Shown piece after piece: positions 1 through 19,737 of a stretch of DNA of 64,000 bases. Origin of the DNA: Portulaca oleracea (Eukaryota; Streptophyta; Magnoliopsida; Caryophyllales; Portulacaceae); contig CM055884.1 in NCBI GenBank assembly GCA_029582165.1, positions 13,148,537 through 13,212,536 on the forward strand, read 5' to 3'. Below the pieces are notes generated by a model. That model was not told the DNA's origin and did no database searches. It saw only the letters and a program-made list of their open reading frames with translations. A program made the position numbers and the translations under genes. The number at the start of each line of letters is the position of its first letter. Position 1 is the first letter of the stretch.

Positions 1-810
1 ATTAAGGGTTTTAAATGTCATGTTCTTCATGTTCTTCATTCTCTTCAACGGTTTTAAACATCATGTTCTTAATGTACAACTAGTAGTATATTTGACAGAT
101 TAGGGCTTTTGAGTTGTCCAGTGTATGCTTGATTGTGGTGTTCAATTTGTGGAAAGATATCATTTTTTCCAGTGGTTTGGTACGTATTACCTACGAAGCC
201 GACGTCCATGATAGTCATACATAATGTCAATGGTATGCGCACGTGATGACCATTTGTTTGTTACCTTATGACCATTTGGAACGTGACGTCCTATTGAATG
301 GTCTAGGATGAGTTTTGGTTGGTGTACTATGTATAACATGATGTCAATCTTGGTTGAACATAATGCCCATTTTGTTTAAACATGGTGTCCATTTCGATTT
401 GAATATGATGGCATCTTGGTTTGAACTTGATGTCCATTTGGTGAAACATGATGTCCATTGGTTTGAACATGATGTCCACTTTGATTTTAATACAATGTTT
501 GAACTTGATATCCATTTGGTTTACATACAATGTCCATTTTGTTTGAACATGATGTCTAGATGGTCTAAAAATGATGTTTATTCGTTGTAAACATGATGTG
601 CATGGTGTCCATCTGGCTTAAACATGACATCTTTCATTTTCTAAGCGTTTCCAAGTTCAACAGAATGCAAATGATGGATGTTAAAAGTTGACGAGGCGGA
701 AGCATTTGACAAATGAGGCTTAGAGGAGTTTTAATAAATGCATGGACTTGGTCGACGGTAACAAGTCGAAGCTTGGGTTGATTGTTGAACACTCCAACAA
801 CCATGTATAA
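1..810 (+). repeat. Left arm of the long terminal inverted repeat
   Basis: Reverse complement of about 2697-3761. The outer 90 bases match closely, including ACAACTAGTAGTATAT at the inner side. A zone of iterated GATGTCCAT / TTTGAACATGATG units follows (about 340-640), then a shared unique block. The arm is about 250 bp shorter than its partner, so the iterated zone has expanded or contracted on one side. Confidence 0.8.
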
Positions 811-1034
811 ATGACAGAGTATTCTCAAATGCTACTGATTGGGACCGAAAAATTCACTCCCCCCCTCCCCCCTCCCCCCTCCCAGTCTGAGATTTAGACA
901 TGTATTGAGTTTTCTATATCGAACATGTAATAAGTTTGGTACATTGATCATTTTATATTTTTTGATGTATAAATTGATGATGATTTATATTTTTGGACAT
1001 GGAACATATATATATTGATTATCATTTTATTGAT

Positions 1035-2480
1035 GTTCAATTGCCTACACTGTAAAGTTCATATCATACTAATTTGATGTTCATTGTGACTTGATGTTCA
1101 TTCTTGCATGCCTTGACATATTATTTGCCATGTACTTTGATGATCATTTATAATAGAATGGTCATTAACATGTTTCTTGATGTTCATTACCATATGTTAT
1201 TCAATTGGTTACACTCCCTAATGTTCATTACCATATAACTTGATGTTCATTATCGTATAAGTTGATGTACTTTTTGCCAAAATATTTTGGGAAAATATTT
1301 TATAATTTTGGATTTCATATAATGTTGATCCTTTTATTGATTTTCAATTACACACACACTCTAACGTTCATTGGCGTACTAATGTGATGCTCATTATACA
1401 AACTCCACATCATATTATAAAATGCTCATTTTCGCATATGATTATCAACTGTTAGACACTCATGTCCATTATTGAATACCTTGATGTTCATTACCAAATA
1501 TTGGGATGTTTATTACCATACATGCTCATGCTCATTACTATATACCTAATTGTAAGTTTTCTTATAACATGCCATATACCATGATGCTCATTACTATATA
1601 CATGATGTTGACTTTCTTATGAGGTCATATTCATTATCATATACCATGATGTTCATTTCTCTTATAATGTGATGTTCAAATATACTCTAATGTTCATTTT
1701 CTTACAAGGTGATGTTCATTGTCACATACTGTTCATTACCAAATATATCAGTTCATGTTCAATTGCCTATACTCTAATGTTCATGTCATACTAATTTGAT
1801 ATTCGTTATAACTTGATGTTCATCCCTGCACACCTTGACATATTATTTGCCATGTACCTTGATAACCATTTATAATATGATGTTCATTAACATGTTCCTT
1901 GATGTTCATTACCATATGTTGTTCAATTGGCTACACTCCCTAATGTTCATTACCATATAACTTGATGTTCATTATTGAATAAGTTGATGTACTTTTTGCT
2001 AAAATTTTATGGGAAAATATTTTGTATCTTTAGATATCATATAATATTGATTCTTTTATTGATTTTCAATTGTACACACTCTAACGTTCATTGGCATACT
2101 AATGTGATGTTCATTGTACAAACTCAACACCATATTATAAAATGCTCATTTTTGCACATAATTATCAACAACTAGACTCTCATGTTCATTACTAAATACG
2201 TTGATGTTCATTACCAAATACATAGATATTCATTACCATACATACATCATACTCATTACTATATACCTCGATGTACGTTTTCTTATAACGTGTCATATAC
2301 CTTAGTTTTTAATTCCTTATAACATGATGTTGACTTACTTACAAGCTCATATTCATTATCATATATCATGATGTTCATTTGTTTTGTAACGCGGTGTTTA
2401 TTACCATACTCACTCATGCTCATTACCTTATGCATTAATGTTCATTTTCTTATAGGCGATGTTCATTGCCGCATATTGTG
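1035..2480 (+). repeat. 722-bp tandem duplication with TGATGTTCATT iterations
   Basis: The unit starting GTTCAATTGCCTA at 1035 recurs at 1757. The two copies run in parallel for about 700 bp with scattered substitutions, including CCTTGACATATTATTTGCC and ACTCCCTAATGTTCATTACC. Within each copy a short phrase close to TTGATGTTCATTACCATA recurs many times. This is the interior of the long-TIR element and is non-coding. Confidence 0.8.
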
Positions 2481-2696
2481 ATGTTCATTGTCTTAGAACA
2501 TTATGTTCATTATCATATATCTTGACGTTACTCATATTTTGGATGGTAGTAGCTAATGCTCATTCTTGCATGTCTTGATGTACAATTTAGACATACATAA
2601 TATACAATTTACACACTCATTCTCATTACCATATACATTGACATACACAATCCTCATTTATAGATAATGTTCAATTAGACATACAGAATGTTCAAT

Positions 2697-3761
2697 ATAT
2701 AAATGATTGTTGGAATTTTCAACAATCAACCCACACTTTGACTCTTCGTAGTCGGTCAAGTCCATACACTTATAAAAACTCCTCTAAGCCGACCTCATTC
2801 TGTCAGATGCTTCTGCTTGGCCAACTCATCACATAATTTACATTCTGTTGAACCTGAAAACATTTAGAAAATGAAACACAATCATGTTCAAACCAAATAC
2901 ACATCATGGACATCATGTTTACACCAAATCGACATCATTTTTAGACCAGGTGGACATCATATTCAAACAAAATGGACATTATGTATAAACTAAATGTACA
3001 TCAAGTTCAAACCTAATGGACATTGTAATAAAATCAAAATGGATATCTTGTTTTCACCAAATGAACATCAAGTTCAAACCAAATTGACATCATGTTCAAG
3101 CCAAGATGGATATCATGTTCAAACCAAATGGACATCATGTTTAAACCAAGTGGACATCATGTTCAACCAAGATGGATACCATGTTTTACACTCTTGTAAT
3201 GATTTTCGACTAACACATGATGGTCTACTTACCTTCAATTTATTTTCAATTTAGACATATATAATAACAACACAGAGAACATATTTAACCAAATGGACAT
3301 CTGTTGTGTATTCAAAGAATGACACTCTATTCAACATGATCATTATTCAAACACAAAATGAACGCTTACATAAAGTAATATAGACATGCAACTCTAGCAT
3401 GATACCCACCATTCCAACAAAGATGGACATCATGATTCATTTAAATGGACATTATGACCCAACAAATGCACATCGTATTTAACCCTAACCTCCATATCAT
3501 GTCTACAATGAACCAAACTTCTTTATGTGAAACCAACAAGACATCAACCCAAATCAAGATTACCAATTACATATCAAAAGGACATCACCGTTTATGATAT
3601 GTTTTTTCAAAATTTCCATGATGAAGAACATCACGAAGAACATGACGTTTTTACACAACTCAGAATCCCTAATCTACAAGATATACTACTAGTTGTACCA
3701 TTAAGAACATGATTTAAAACCCTTGAAGAACATGAAGAACATGTCATTTAAATCCCTTAAT
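2697..3761 (-). repeat. Right arm of the long terminal inverted repeat
   Basis: Reverse complement of 1-810. Units of GGACATCATGTTCAAACC dominate 2900-3190. The outermost part (3680-3761) mirrors 1-90. Confidence 0.8.
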
Positions 3762-4303
3762 CTGCAAAACCACTCACCTTGAAGTACTTTTCGATCCCAA
3801 CTCATGAATCCCTTTCCCGTCGACATTCATCGCGTTCCGACGAAACACACCGCTCTGAACTGCTCGATGACAATGACTGAATGCACACTGCTCGTTCGTT
3901 GTTCACACCGGAATTTCGCCAAACTCAAAACCCTAATCTCTCGGACGAAAACCGAACCCTCTCAACTTCTCCCATTTCCATCTGATTGCTCACAGGTAGT
4001 CTTCGTTGCTCACACATGATGTTTTCGGCTCAAACTGAGTGTTTAGGAATTGGGGATGGTGAAATCATCAACTGCCTATGATGCATGCGAGATCTGTTTC
4101 CCAGGAAAAGTTAATGAATGTGTTTTTTATTTATTTTTTTCTTTGCTTTTCCACTCCAACTCACGTGACATTAGGCAAAACATAAATAAAAAATGTTGGT
4201 TTAATTATAGCCTTTCATCTATAATCCAATGGCTAATATGTCTCCTTCTCACATTCTCACCCAACCTCTCTTCTCACCCTATCTATTCCCTATATATATA
4301 TAT
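3762..4303. other. Spacer, no gene recognised
   Basis: Moderately GC-rich near 3790-4030, with CG-containing words that look more like former gene sequence than the AT-rich surroundings. No open frame with splice sites or family resemblance could be supported. It ends in a short TA run before the next element. Confidence 0.4.
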
Positions 4304-5004
4304 AGGATAATTAGATTCTAAAAATCCCTACTTTCACCAATTGAACAATGGTGGTCCCTACTTTCACTTTGTATTCTAGCGGTCCAAAAAAAACTAAAAT
4401 TGGATTTGAGTGGGACGCCGACGAGTTGAATGGTGCTGACTAGGTGGTTTGCTGACATGGCACATTGACCATGTGGTTGACCGGGTTGACTTCAATTTTG
4501 GGTGCCACGTCAGCTAAATAACACATGCCAATTTTATTTTCCTTTTTTTTCTGTTTTTAGGTTGGAAAGTAATTTTATCCTCTGTTTCCCTTCACCATCT
4601 GTTTTCTCTCTCTCTCTCTCTACGTTTTTGTTTGTTTTCTCTTTCTACAAGTTCCAGTACACAGTAACACAAATCTACTCATCAGTTCATCTTCTTCTAC
4701 CCATCAACAACCTCATGACTCATGACTTCCCCTATCTCTTCTATGCAATAAAATCAAATTTTAACTGAAAATTCATCCATTATGATTCATTCATAAATCA
4801 TAAATCATAAAATCATAAATCACAGATCCAATAATTCAACCCCTTTCTCTTTCTCTTTCTCTTTCTCTCTCTAACATTGTTCTCTATCTCTCTCTGAGCA
4901 AAGCATTTCTTTTTGTTAATTAGTTTCTGGGTCAAATTTTTAATTCATTTCTGCATTGCTGAATTTGAACCTAATCATTTGCTTTCTTCAATTCTTCTGC
5001 CATT

Positions 5005-5005
<1 letters not shown>

Positions 5006-5064
<59 letters not shown>
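5006..5064 (+). repeat. (CT)n microsatellite
   Basis: About 29 uninterrupted CT units inside the 4304-5965 element. It follows pyrimidine-rich sequence that resembles a plant 5' untranslated region. Confidence 0.95.
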
Positions 5065-5067
<3 letters not shown>

Positions 5068-5224
5068 TCTGAGTAAAAACATTTCCTCTTGGATATGCTC
5101 TTTCAAGTTTTGGGTTGTAATCGAATTTAGTGGAATATAAAGAAGGATTTCTAGGATATGTGTTCAAGAATAATTTTCTCTAATCCGACACAAATTTAGT
5201 GGAGGGCGCGGGGCTGGGCTGCCC

Positions 5225-5410
5225 TTATTGTACTGGGTTGCCGGTGTTGCCTGCTGGAGTCGCCACCTTTGGTGTCAGTGTTGGGGTTACTGCCTTCGGT
5301 GTCGGTGCAGCGGTGGGGGTCGCTGACGGTGCTTGAACAATGCATGTCACGGCCAACATCAACACAATTCGCAACAGTTCAAGACCCACTTCGTTTGCTT
5401 TGCGAGTCAA
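5225..5410 (-). pseudogene. Arabinogalactan-protein-like fragment inside a TIR element
   Basis: The minus-strand frame reads a hydrophobic leader (LLRIVLMLAVTCIVQ) followed by Pro/Thr/Ala-rich sequence (APSATPTAAPTPKAVTPTLT) and ends with TAA. That order, signal peptide then PSATPTAAPTP-type sequence, is typical of arabinogalactan proteins. The frame opens just after an in-frame TGA and has no ATG at its 5' edge; the first ATG is inside the leader. It lies within the 1.66-kb TIR element, so it is best read as a captured gene fragment. The low-complexity composition makes the family call tentative. Confidence 0.4.
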
Positions 5411-5963
5411 ACAATGTCAAAGACCCTTCTTCTATCTCTCCTAGTCTACGCAAAAAATCAAGTGACTTGTTTTAGAACGGTTGCAATTTGTGCTATTATG
5501 TTTGTTTCTAGTTGGAGTTGTGCATAAATTGAAGGGTGGTTTCGATGAATTTGGGTTTCGATTTTGTGGATTTGTTCAAGTATGACCTGCAATTGGTTGT
5601 ATAGAGGAAAAAAAAATTCCGGGTTAGGGATGTTTTTTTTACCGCAAGGATAAATTGAAAGGGAAGGGTAAAAAGAATAGACAGAGAAAGAAGAGGGAAA
5701 AGGGGGATAAATAAAAATCCATGTTGGACAAAAAAAAAAGGAAAAGGAATAAACATGTGTTTTTTTAGTGACATGGAAAAGTCAACCCGGTCAACCATAT
5801 GATCAATGTGCTATGTCAGCAAACCACCGAGTCACCACCAGTCAACTCGCCGGCATCCCACTAAAAACCAATTTTATTTTTTTTAGACCATCAGAATACA
5901 AAGTGAAAGTAGAGACCGCCATTGTCCAATTGGTGAAAGTAGGAATTATTAGAATCCAATTAT

Positions 5964-5965
<2 letters not shown>

Positions 5966-6022
<57 letters not shown>
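5966..6022 (+). repeat. (TA)n microsatellite
   Basis: An uninterrupted TA run that joins the right end of the 1.66-kb element to a second copy of the same terminal sequence. Confidence 0.95.
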
Positions 6023-6025
<3 letters not shown>

Positions 6026-6135
6026 AAAATTGGATTCTAATAATCCCTACTTTCAACAATTGGACAATGGTGGACCGTACTTTCACTTTGTATTCTGATG
6101 GTCCAAAAAAAAATATAATTGGATTGTAGTGGGAA
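6023..6135 (+). mobile_element. Isolated terminal fragment of the same TIR family
   Basis: Begins AGGAAAATTGGATTCTAATA and runs through the TTGTATTCTGATGGTCCAAA block, matching the left terminus of 4304-5965. The similarity fades after about 110 bp and no partner end was found downstream, so this is a truncated copy. Confidence 0.7.
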
Positions 6136-6429
6136 AAATGAAAAGATAGAAGTTTAATAGGTTATATGTAAACAACATTCTCCTTACCTACTTGAGAGAA
6201 AAGTTGGAGTTGAAGAAAATGTACAAGCTAAAATTATATTATTTGTAAATTGTATATTTGTAATAGAGGATAGAAATAGATCGAAGGTAAGATTGGAGAA
6301 GGAGATAGTGAAGTGAGGAATTGGAAGGGAAACTAGGTTGTGGATTTCCTTCCTATGATCATCATCATTGCAAATATGGGCATGGTCTTTTCTATATGAT
6401 AAGTTGTTATATGTATATGAAAATTGGAT

Positions 6430-6762
6430 TATACTCACGGGAGTATCATCCTCTTATATTCAGCTCTCATAATGACTTTTATGAGTATATGTGTATATTT
6501 TTACAAGCATACACATATAAATTTATGAGTATAAAATTTTCGTTCTTTAATCATATGCATATTTATAATTTGGGTTCATAATGTATACAAGATCATACAT
6601 TTATGAATTTATGAGTTATACAATTTTCATTTTATAAGCATGTGTATACTTGTCAATTGATGTGTATATGTTCCTAAACTTACATATGTTTGCTCATAAA
6701 ATTACACATATACTCAAAAAACTCATTTTTGGAGTATGGGACCATTATACTCCCAGGAGCAT
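6430..6762. mobile_element. Short MITE-like inverted-repeat element
   Basis: Imperfect inverted ends: TACTCACGGGAGTATCATCC near 6432 against the complement of the bases around 6740-6762 (ACTCCCAGGAGCAT). The interior is AT-rich with repeated ATGAGTATA / ACACATAT words. No coding potential. Boundaries are approximate. Confidence 0.45.
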
Positions 6763-8422
6763 AAAATTATTAAATCATTTTGAAGTTTGTAGAATCATGT
6801 TGAGACATTTGAAACGTGCTAAACTGATTTATAATTTTTGAAAATAAAATTGTTGAATTACAATAAAAGTGTGCAAGAACAACAATAATAAACCCTAATA
6901 TACATAGTTCCCCTAATGTGAGGTGATCAAGGGGACCAAGATATAAACAACCTTCCAAATATCGAAGAGAAAACCATTCAGAAAATCTTTTGAATTGATT
7001 GCTTTTACCATATTTGTTTGTTTGCATTAGCTAAGTTAAAAGCAAAAAACTATTCTCAACTTTAATTAAAATTAATGTTCATGAATATACAGTTAAACGC
7101 TACAAAAGAAAATACATACACTTGCAAGTTTATTTGCTTTACATGCTTCTACACCTACATGTGTCCCTCCAAATACAGGAATATTTGTTGACGATTAAGG
7201 TACAACAGCTGAAAATGCCTACATCTAAATCTTTTCAGACCACAAACAATCGATCCACACTAAGCGTTACACCTGAATATCAACATCCCTTGTATGTAAA
7301 GGGAGGAGGTTCCTTCTTCTATTTGACATGGAAAAGAAAGGTGTTTGAAACTCCAAATATTGCAATATCAAAAGGAGTAGGGGAAATAGTAGGAGCATTG
7401 GGTAATATTAGTGGTGGTTGTAGTATTGCTATCAACAACTTGGTTACCACCTTGGTATTTGAGTTGCACTTGGTTTACAATCAAAGGGGTCATGAATTTC
7501 AACATTGAGTGATACTGATCACGAACCCTAGATACTTGTTGACGGTTTAATGCAACGTTAATTCGAGGTTGCCAGACCCAATAATTGGGACCGAAACTCA
7601 AATTGACGTAATTATTCATAAAAAGATATACCTAGTAATTAGGGAGTTTGGAGCTAGAACTTTAGGGGAGGAAGGTGTTGCATCTAACTTCAATTTATAT
7701 GATTTAGGAGCTTAATTAGGAAGCTACAATGTACTTACCTACTTTAAAAAGCAATTAGTTGATTATTAATGCTTTTAAAATAATTGGTAACAAGACTACC
7801 TTGGTATGCCAACGAAACATGAGAAATTGCTCATAAGCCGCTAGCTGCTAAGGAAGGGCAACTAATCAAATAGGAATCAAATTTTATTTCTTTCTTCATT
7901 TTGATAAAAATCAATTGCCGTAATTATTTCTTTGTTCATTTTTAAGGTTTTAAAAAACGCTATCTTAACCAGGAAGCACCTGAGAAGACCTAGAAAAATG
8001 AAATAAAAACAGAGAAAAGATGAGGCAAAGAAATAGTACATCAAAATCCTACAAAACCTACACAAAGTTACCAGACAGTTGAGGACAAATGATATATGCA
8101 TGAAATGAAACCATTAGTTTTGGTGAAATCAAACAGCATGCTGTAAAATTTCATATCAACATGGTGCAAGATTTTGTTATTTCCTCTTTAAAAAGAAGTA
8201 ATAGCATACAATTACATTGGTGAGTAATGTACAAAAACAATAGTAATCCACAAAAAAGGGATTTGCACAAAAAATGAAGCCCAGTTAGCCTGAGATTTTG
8301 AATGATCACTCTATAAGATTTGTAGCTACCAAAAATTTGGGACTTTGGAGTTTGAGAGCAAAGCATTATTAGGCAAAGCGACCCGAGCTACTAAACTGTG
8401 TCATCTTCTTCCATCTAATGTT
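6763..8422. other. Downstream flank of the isoleucyl-tRNA synthetase gene
   Basis: AT-rich and non-coding. Open frames at 7122-7508 and 7368-7619 lack ATG starts at their ends and resemble no family I know. The part nearest 8422 should include the 3' untranslated region of the minus-strand synthetase gene. Confidence 0.4.
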
Positions 8423-16701
<8,279 letters not shown>

Positions 16702-17757
16702 CTGGGATTTTGGAAGTTATGTATATTATACGAGGAAAGAAGACTATAATCAGTTTACAGAGTAGAAAAGTCCACCCATGTCTTCAGCTGGGATCCTGGA
16801 TTTAAGCCAAGTGGTGTTAATAATAATATGCGTATGAATATACGATATTAAATTCAACATTAGCAATAAAAATGAAACCACACAATTAGTAAATATCAAC
16901 AATTATTCCATTAAATGTACTAGTCAGAAATTAAATCTACACAACTAGAGCATGTTAAGCGTAAGCCAGACCGTCATCCATAAATCAAACTAAGAAACCA
17001 GCTCCATTGATTAGTCCATTAAATCAACAACTCAGAGACCAAAAAATGGGGGAACCAAAAATGGAGGATTAAATTTAAGAGCTTTTGAGCTTATAAATTG
17101 AGCAAATTTCAACATTGCTGCCTAATTTTGACAAGGAATCAGTGAATTTATCCAAATAATCCAATGTTCACTCAATTTGAGAAGACAATTGGAACGAAAT
17201 AGCATCAAGCTACCGAACGAACTGCAATTTGCAACAGATTGAAGCAGAAAAACTAGAAAATTACAAGAACAATTACAATGAATTAAAGTAAAACAAGTCT
17301 GAGTCCATCAACCAACAACTCAGAAACTAAAAATGGAGAACCAAGAATGGAGGATTACTCCTCGAGCTTTCAGGAGCTTATAAACTGGACAAATTTCAAC
17401 ATTGCAGCCTAATTTTCACAAGGAACAAGCGAATTAAACCGATATTCTTTCAGCAAACAATCGTAACGAAATAGCATCGGGCAGCCAAATGAACTACTAG
17501 TTACAACAAACTAAACAAGTTTGACCGTTAAAAACTGAGCAAATTTCAACATTGCAGCCTAATTTTGACAAGGAATTAGCGAATTGAACCAATACTCCTT
17601 CAATTTTAACAAACAATCAGAACGAAATAGCATCGAACAACCAAACGAACCAAAATTTACATCAAATTGAAGCGGAAAAAATCCAGAAAATCACAAGAAC
17701 AACAAAAGCAGAACAAATTGAAGCTAAACAAGTATGAAATCGGAGAAAGAAACAAAC
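16702..17757 (-). other. Probable 5'UTR intron of the synthetase gene
   Basis: On the minus strand, CACAG|GTTTGTTTC at 17757 fits a splice donor, and a CAG directly before the ATG at 16701 fits an acceptor. Sequence above 17757 is GC-richer and UTR-like. This is inference from splice consensus only. The stretch contains a threefold repeat. Confidence 0.45.
17030..17690 (+). repeat. Threefold diverged tandem repeat in the presumed leader intron
   Basis: The phrase CAAATTTCAACATTGC, followed by GCCTAATTTT and ACAAGGAA, occurs at 17103, 17390 and 17540. Each copy is followed by an AACGAAATAGCATC block. Spacing is 287 then 150 bp, so the last unit is shortened. Non-coding. Confidence 0.8.
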
Positions 17758-17957
17758 CTGTGTTTGAGATTGTGAGAGCGACTAGGATGCCCCAGGAAAA
17801 GGTGTTTGTGTGGCGGGTTCACTTGGCGATAGATAGAGTGAGTTATGGTGGTGGTAGGAGTGAGTAGCAGCGGTAGAAACGAGTGCGAAGGATCGGCTCG
17901 GCGCGCGTGGAGAAACAAGGAATGCAGCGCTAGGAATGGAGACCTTGACTTGCGTTC

Positions 17958-18480
17958 CGGAACGCGTACCCCTCTTAAAGCGACGTCGTTTTGGGGGTAG
18001 TTTTATTTGCACGTTGGGCTTCGTCGTCTGGAGGTTGAGTGGCCCAAAGTTTTGAATATTCTCCCCCTTTCAAAAAAAAAAAATATTCTCATAGTTTTAT
18101 AATGTCAGTCCCTTGGACTTTTTTACCATCTATGTCGCATAATGATCTTAAATTTCAAAGACAGTATTTTACAAACATACAATATGAGCGCACCTTTCAT
18201 GTCCTTTCGTACATGAAAGGAAGATTGTTTATATCTAAATTTCCTCAAACCATACATTAACAACACTATATTGGAGCTTTTTTGTGATTGTTATTACTGT
18301 TATCGTACATTTTCATGAACGTAATTTCCAAACGAACTCCCTGTGATTTTTTAGGATTGGGGGCAAGCCTCAACCTTGCAATTAGATTTGACTGTTTAGA
18401 TTTATCACGTTGATCAATGCATGTTTGATTCTCTTTAAATTATTCGGGATGTTGATAGTGTGGGTTCGCACATCACATAA
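17958..18480. other. Upstream flank of the synthetase gene
   Basis: Includes GCGACGTCGTTTT at about 17981, a word often seen near plant gene starts and a possible promoter element for the minus-strand synthetase gene. No TATA box was placed with confidence and no gene is seen. Confidence 0.3.
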
Positions 18481-18878
18481 ACTTCAACCCGTAAAACAAA
18501 GATTGTCCACATTTAAATCTCTTGGATTGCGTTTAACATGTTTTCTTTGGAGTTTTATTGTTGTTGAACTTAGGAAGTTGATAGCGAGGAAAACAGGCAA
18601 TAGATGGAAACAATCGTTTTATGCAAGGAATAGAATAATTATGTTACCATAAATGCAACACCCAAAAGCCCAAAACGAGTTTAGTTGTCATTACTTTGGG
18701 ATTTTATTCTTAAAATTTTGGAAAATTTACAAGATTATAAAAGCAACACTAGTTCGTAGTTTTCTTTTACTTATTCATAACTAGATCACCACAGGTATGG
18801 GGTATCAAAATTCCATAATCAGGTCCTTCGATATCTCGGACGAATCGAACATCGGAAAAAGGTTCATATTCAATACCC

Positions 18879-19425
18879 TTTTTCATGCTTATTTCGATAT
18901 TACAATTTGGACAAATCTAAATTCGTATTCGGACAACAGAAACCATGAAACAAAATTGCGTCTAACTCAAGAAAACATGAGTCAATCATCAAAACTCGGT
19001 CAATATTCCTATGATCGTACTGGATTTCTATCGGGTCAGACAGCACCTGATCTTTGAATCGGACAATTTTTCAAGAGCAACGACCACACCACACCATACA
19101 AATATTGTGTTCATACTAGACTACTGTGTTTAATAACATGTCTATATTACTTTTTCATATTTATTTCGATGATACAATTCGGACGAGCCTAAGCTCATAT
19201 TCAAACAACATAAACCATTAAACAAAATTGTGTCATACTAAAAAAAACAAGTCAATCATCAAAATTCCTATAATCGTACCTATTTCTATCACGTCAGACT
19301 GCACCTGTTCTTTGAATCAAACAATTTTTCAAGAGCAACGACCACACCACACCACACCGTACAAGTATTGTTTCCATACTAAACTACTATGTTTCATAAC
19401 ACGTCCATATTATCATAAACCTTAA
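18879..19425 (+). repeat. Two-copy tandem repeat, 272-bp period
   Basis: The unit starting TTTTTCATGCTTATTTCGAT at 18879 recurs at 19151. Shared blocks include AGTCAATCATCAAAA, the CAATTTTTCAAGAGCAACGA block and CACACCACACC. No open reading frame spans it. It lies just downstream of the minus-strand 52-aa gene. Confidence 0.8.
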
Positions 19426-19485
19426 ACCCTAAACATATTCTTCAGAAACCGTAACTAATTTCCTTACAAATAACTATATTTTGCA

Positions 19486-19644
19486 CTAGAGAGAAAGCAA
19501 CTGGAGGATGAGGCCGCCGAGGCCGACGGAACAAGCAAGGATGAACCAAACCGGTAGAGTCTGGATGTACTGCATCACCGAGTACGAAATCCAGAGGGCG
19601 AACAACAGTAGAAACAACACTACCAAACCCGACGAGTCCGACAT
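19486..19644 (-). CDS. 52-aa two-helix membrane microprotein, unrecognised
   Basis: An intronless minus-strand frame runs from ATG (19644-19642) to TAG and encodes 52 residues. Residues 1-5 are polar (MSDSS). Residues about 6-24 (GLVVLFLLLFALWISYSVM) and 32-50 (VWFILACSVGLGGLILQLL) are hydrophobic, joined by a short QYIQTLP loop, so a helical hairpin is likely. The coding stretch is clearly GC-richer than the AT-rich DNA on both sides, as expected of a used gene. A TATA box (CTATATATA) lies 94 bp upstream, with a CATGCATG (RY-type) motif just beyond it. I do not recognise the family. Membrane location and expression are inferred from sequence only. Confidence 0.65.
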   Translation of the reverse strand: MSDSSGLVVLFLLLFALWISYSVMQYIQTLPVWFILACSVGLGGLILQLLSL

Positions 19645-19737
19645 CGTCGCTGCTAGCTAGCTATTCGATGTCGACGGCTTGATTTTCTTCGTTTTGTTGT
19701 GGCTTCAGATGTATGGAAGAGGGTAGGTAATGTCTCG

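Larger units (their letters stand above)
1..3761. mobile_element. Long-TIR non-autonomous DNA element (MULE/foldback-like)
   Basis: The first 8 bases (ATTAAGGG) and the bases ending at 3761 (CCCTTAAT) are reverse complements. The match continues inward with small gaps: the left arm is about 1-810 and the right arm about 2697-3761. Both arms carry iterated units of about 20 bp built on GATGTCCATTTGGTTTGAAC. They also share a unique stretch around 640-810 and 2700-2880 that includes CTTAGAGGAGTTTT and its complement. The interior is AT-rich and holds a 722-bp tandem duplication. No transposase-like reading frame is present; the short ORFs simply read through the repeat units. Long arms with subterminal iterations suggest a Mutator-like or foldback element, but this is inference. 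The left target duplication, if any, lies outside the window. Confidence 0.8.
4304..5965. mobile_element. 1.66-kb TIR element carrying apparent host-derived sequence
   Basis: The left end (AGGATAATTAGATTCTAAAA at 4304) and the right end (finishing ATCCAATTATCCT at 5965) are reverse complements for about 190-210 bp. This includes the GTCAACCCGGTCAACCA block near 5780 and its partner near 4475. Both ends sit in TA repeats, consistent with TA target duplication. The interior contains a UTR-like pyrimidine-rich stretch with a long CT run (about 4840-5065) and, on the minus strand, a Pro/Thr/Ala-rich reading frame (5225-5410). No transposase is visible. The same termini recur at 6023 and at 48882-49345. 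Confidence 0.75.

Noticed and set aside
327..590. Open frames on both strands with repeated His/Asp/Val patterns
   Set aside because: They read through the iterated GATGTCCAT units of the inverted arm; both strands are open for the same reason and no start context or family fits.
7122..7619. 128-codon plus-strand and 83-codon minus-strand frames
   Set aside because: No ATG at the frame starts, no splice context, no recognisable motif and AT-rich composition.
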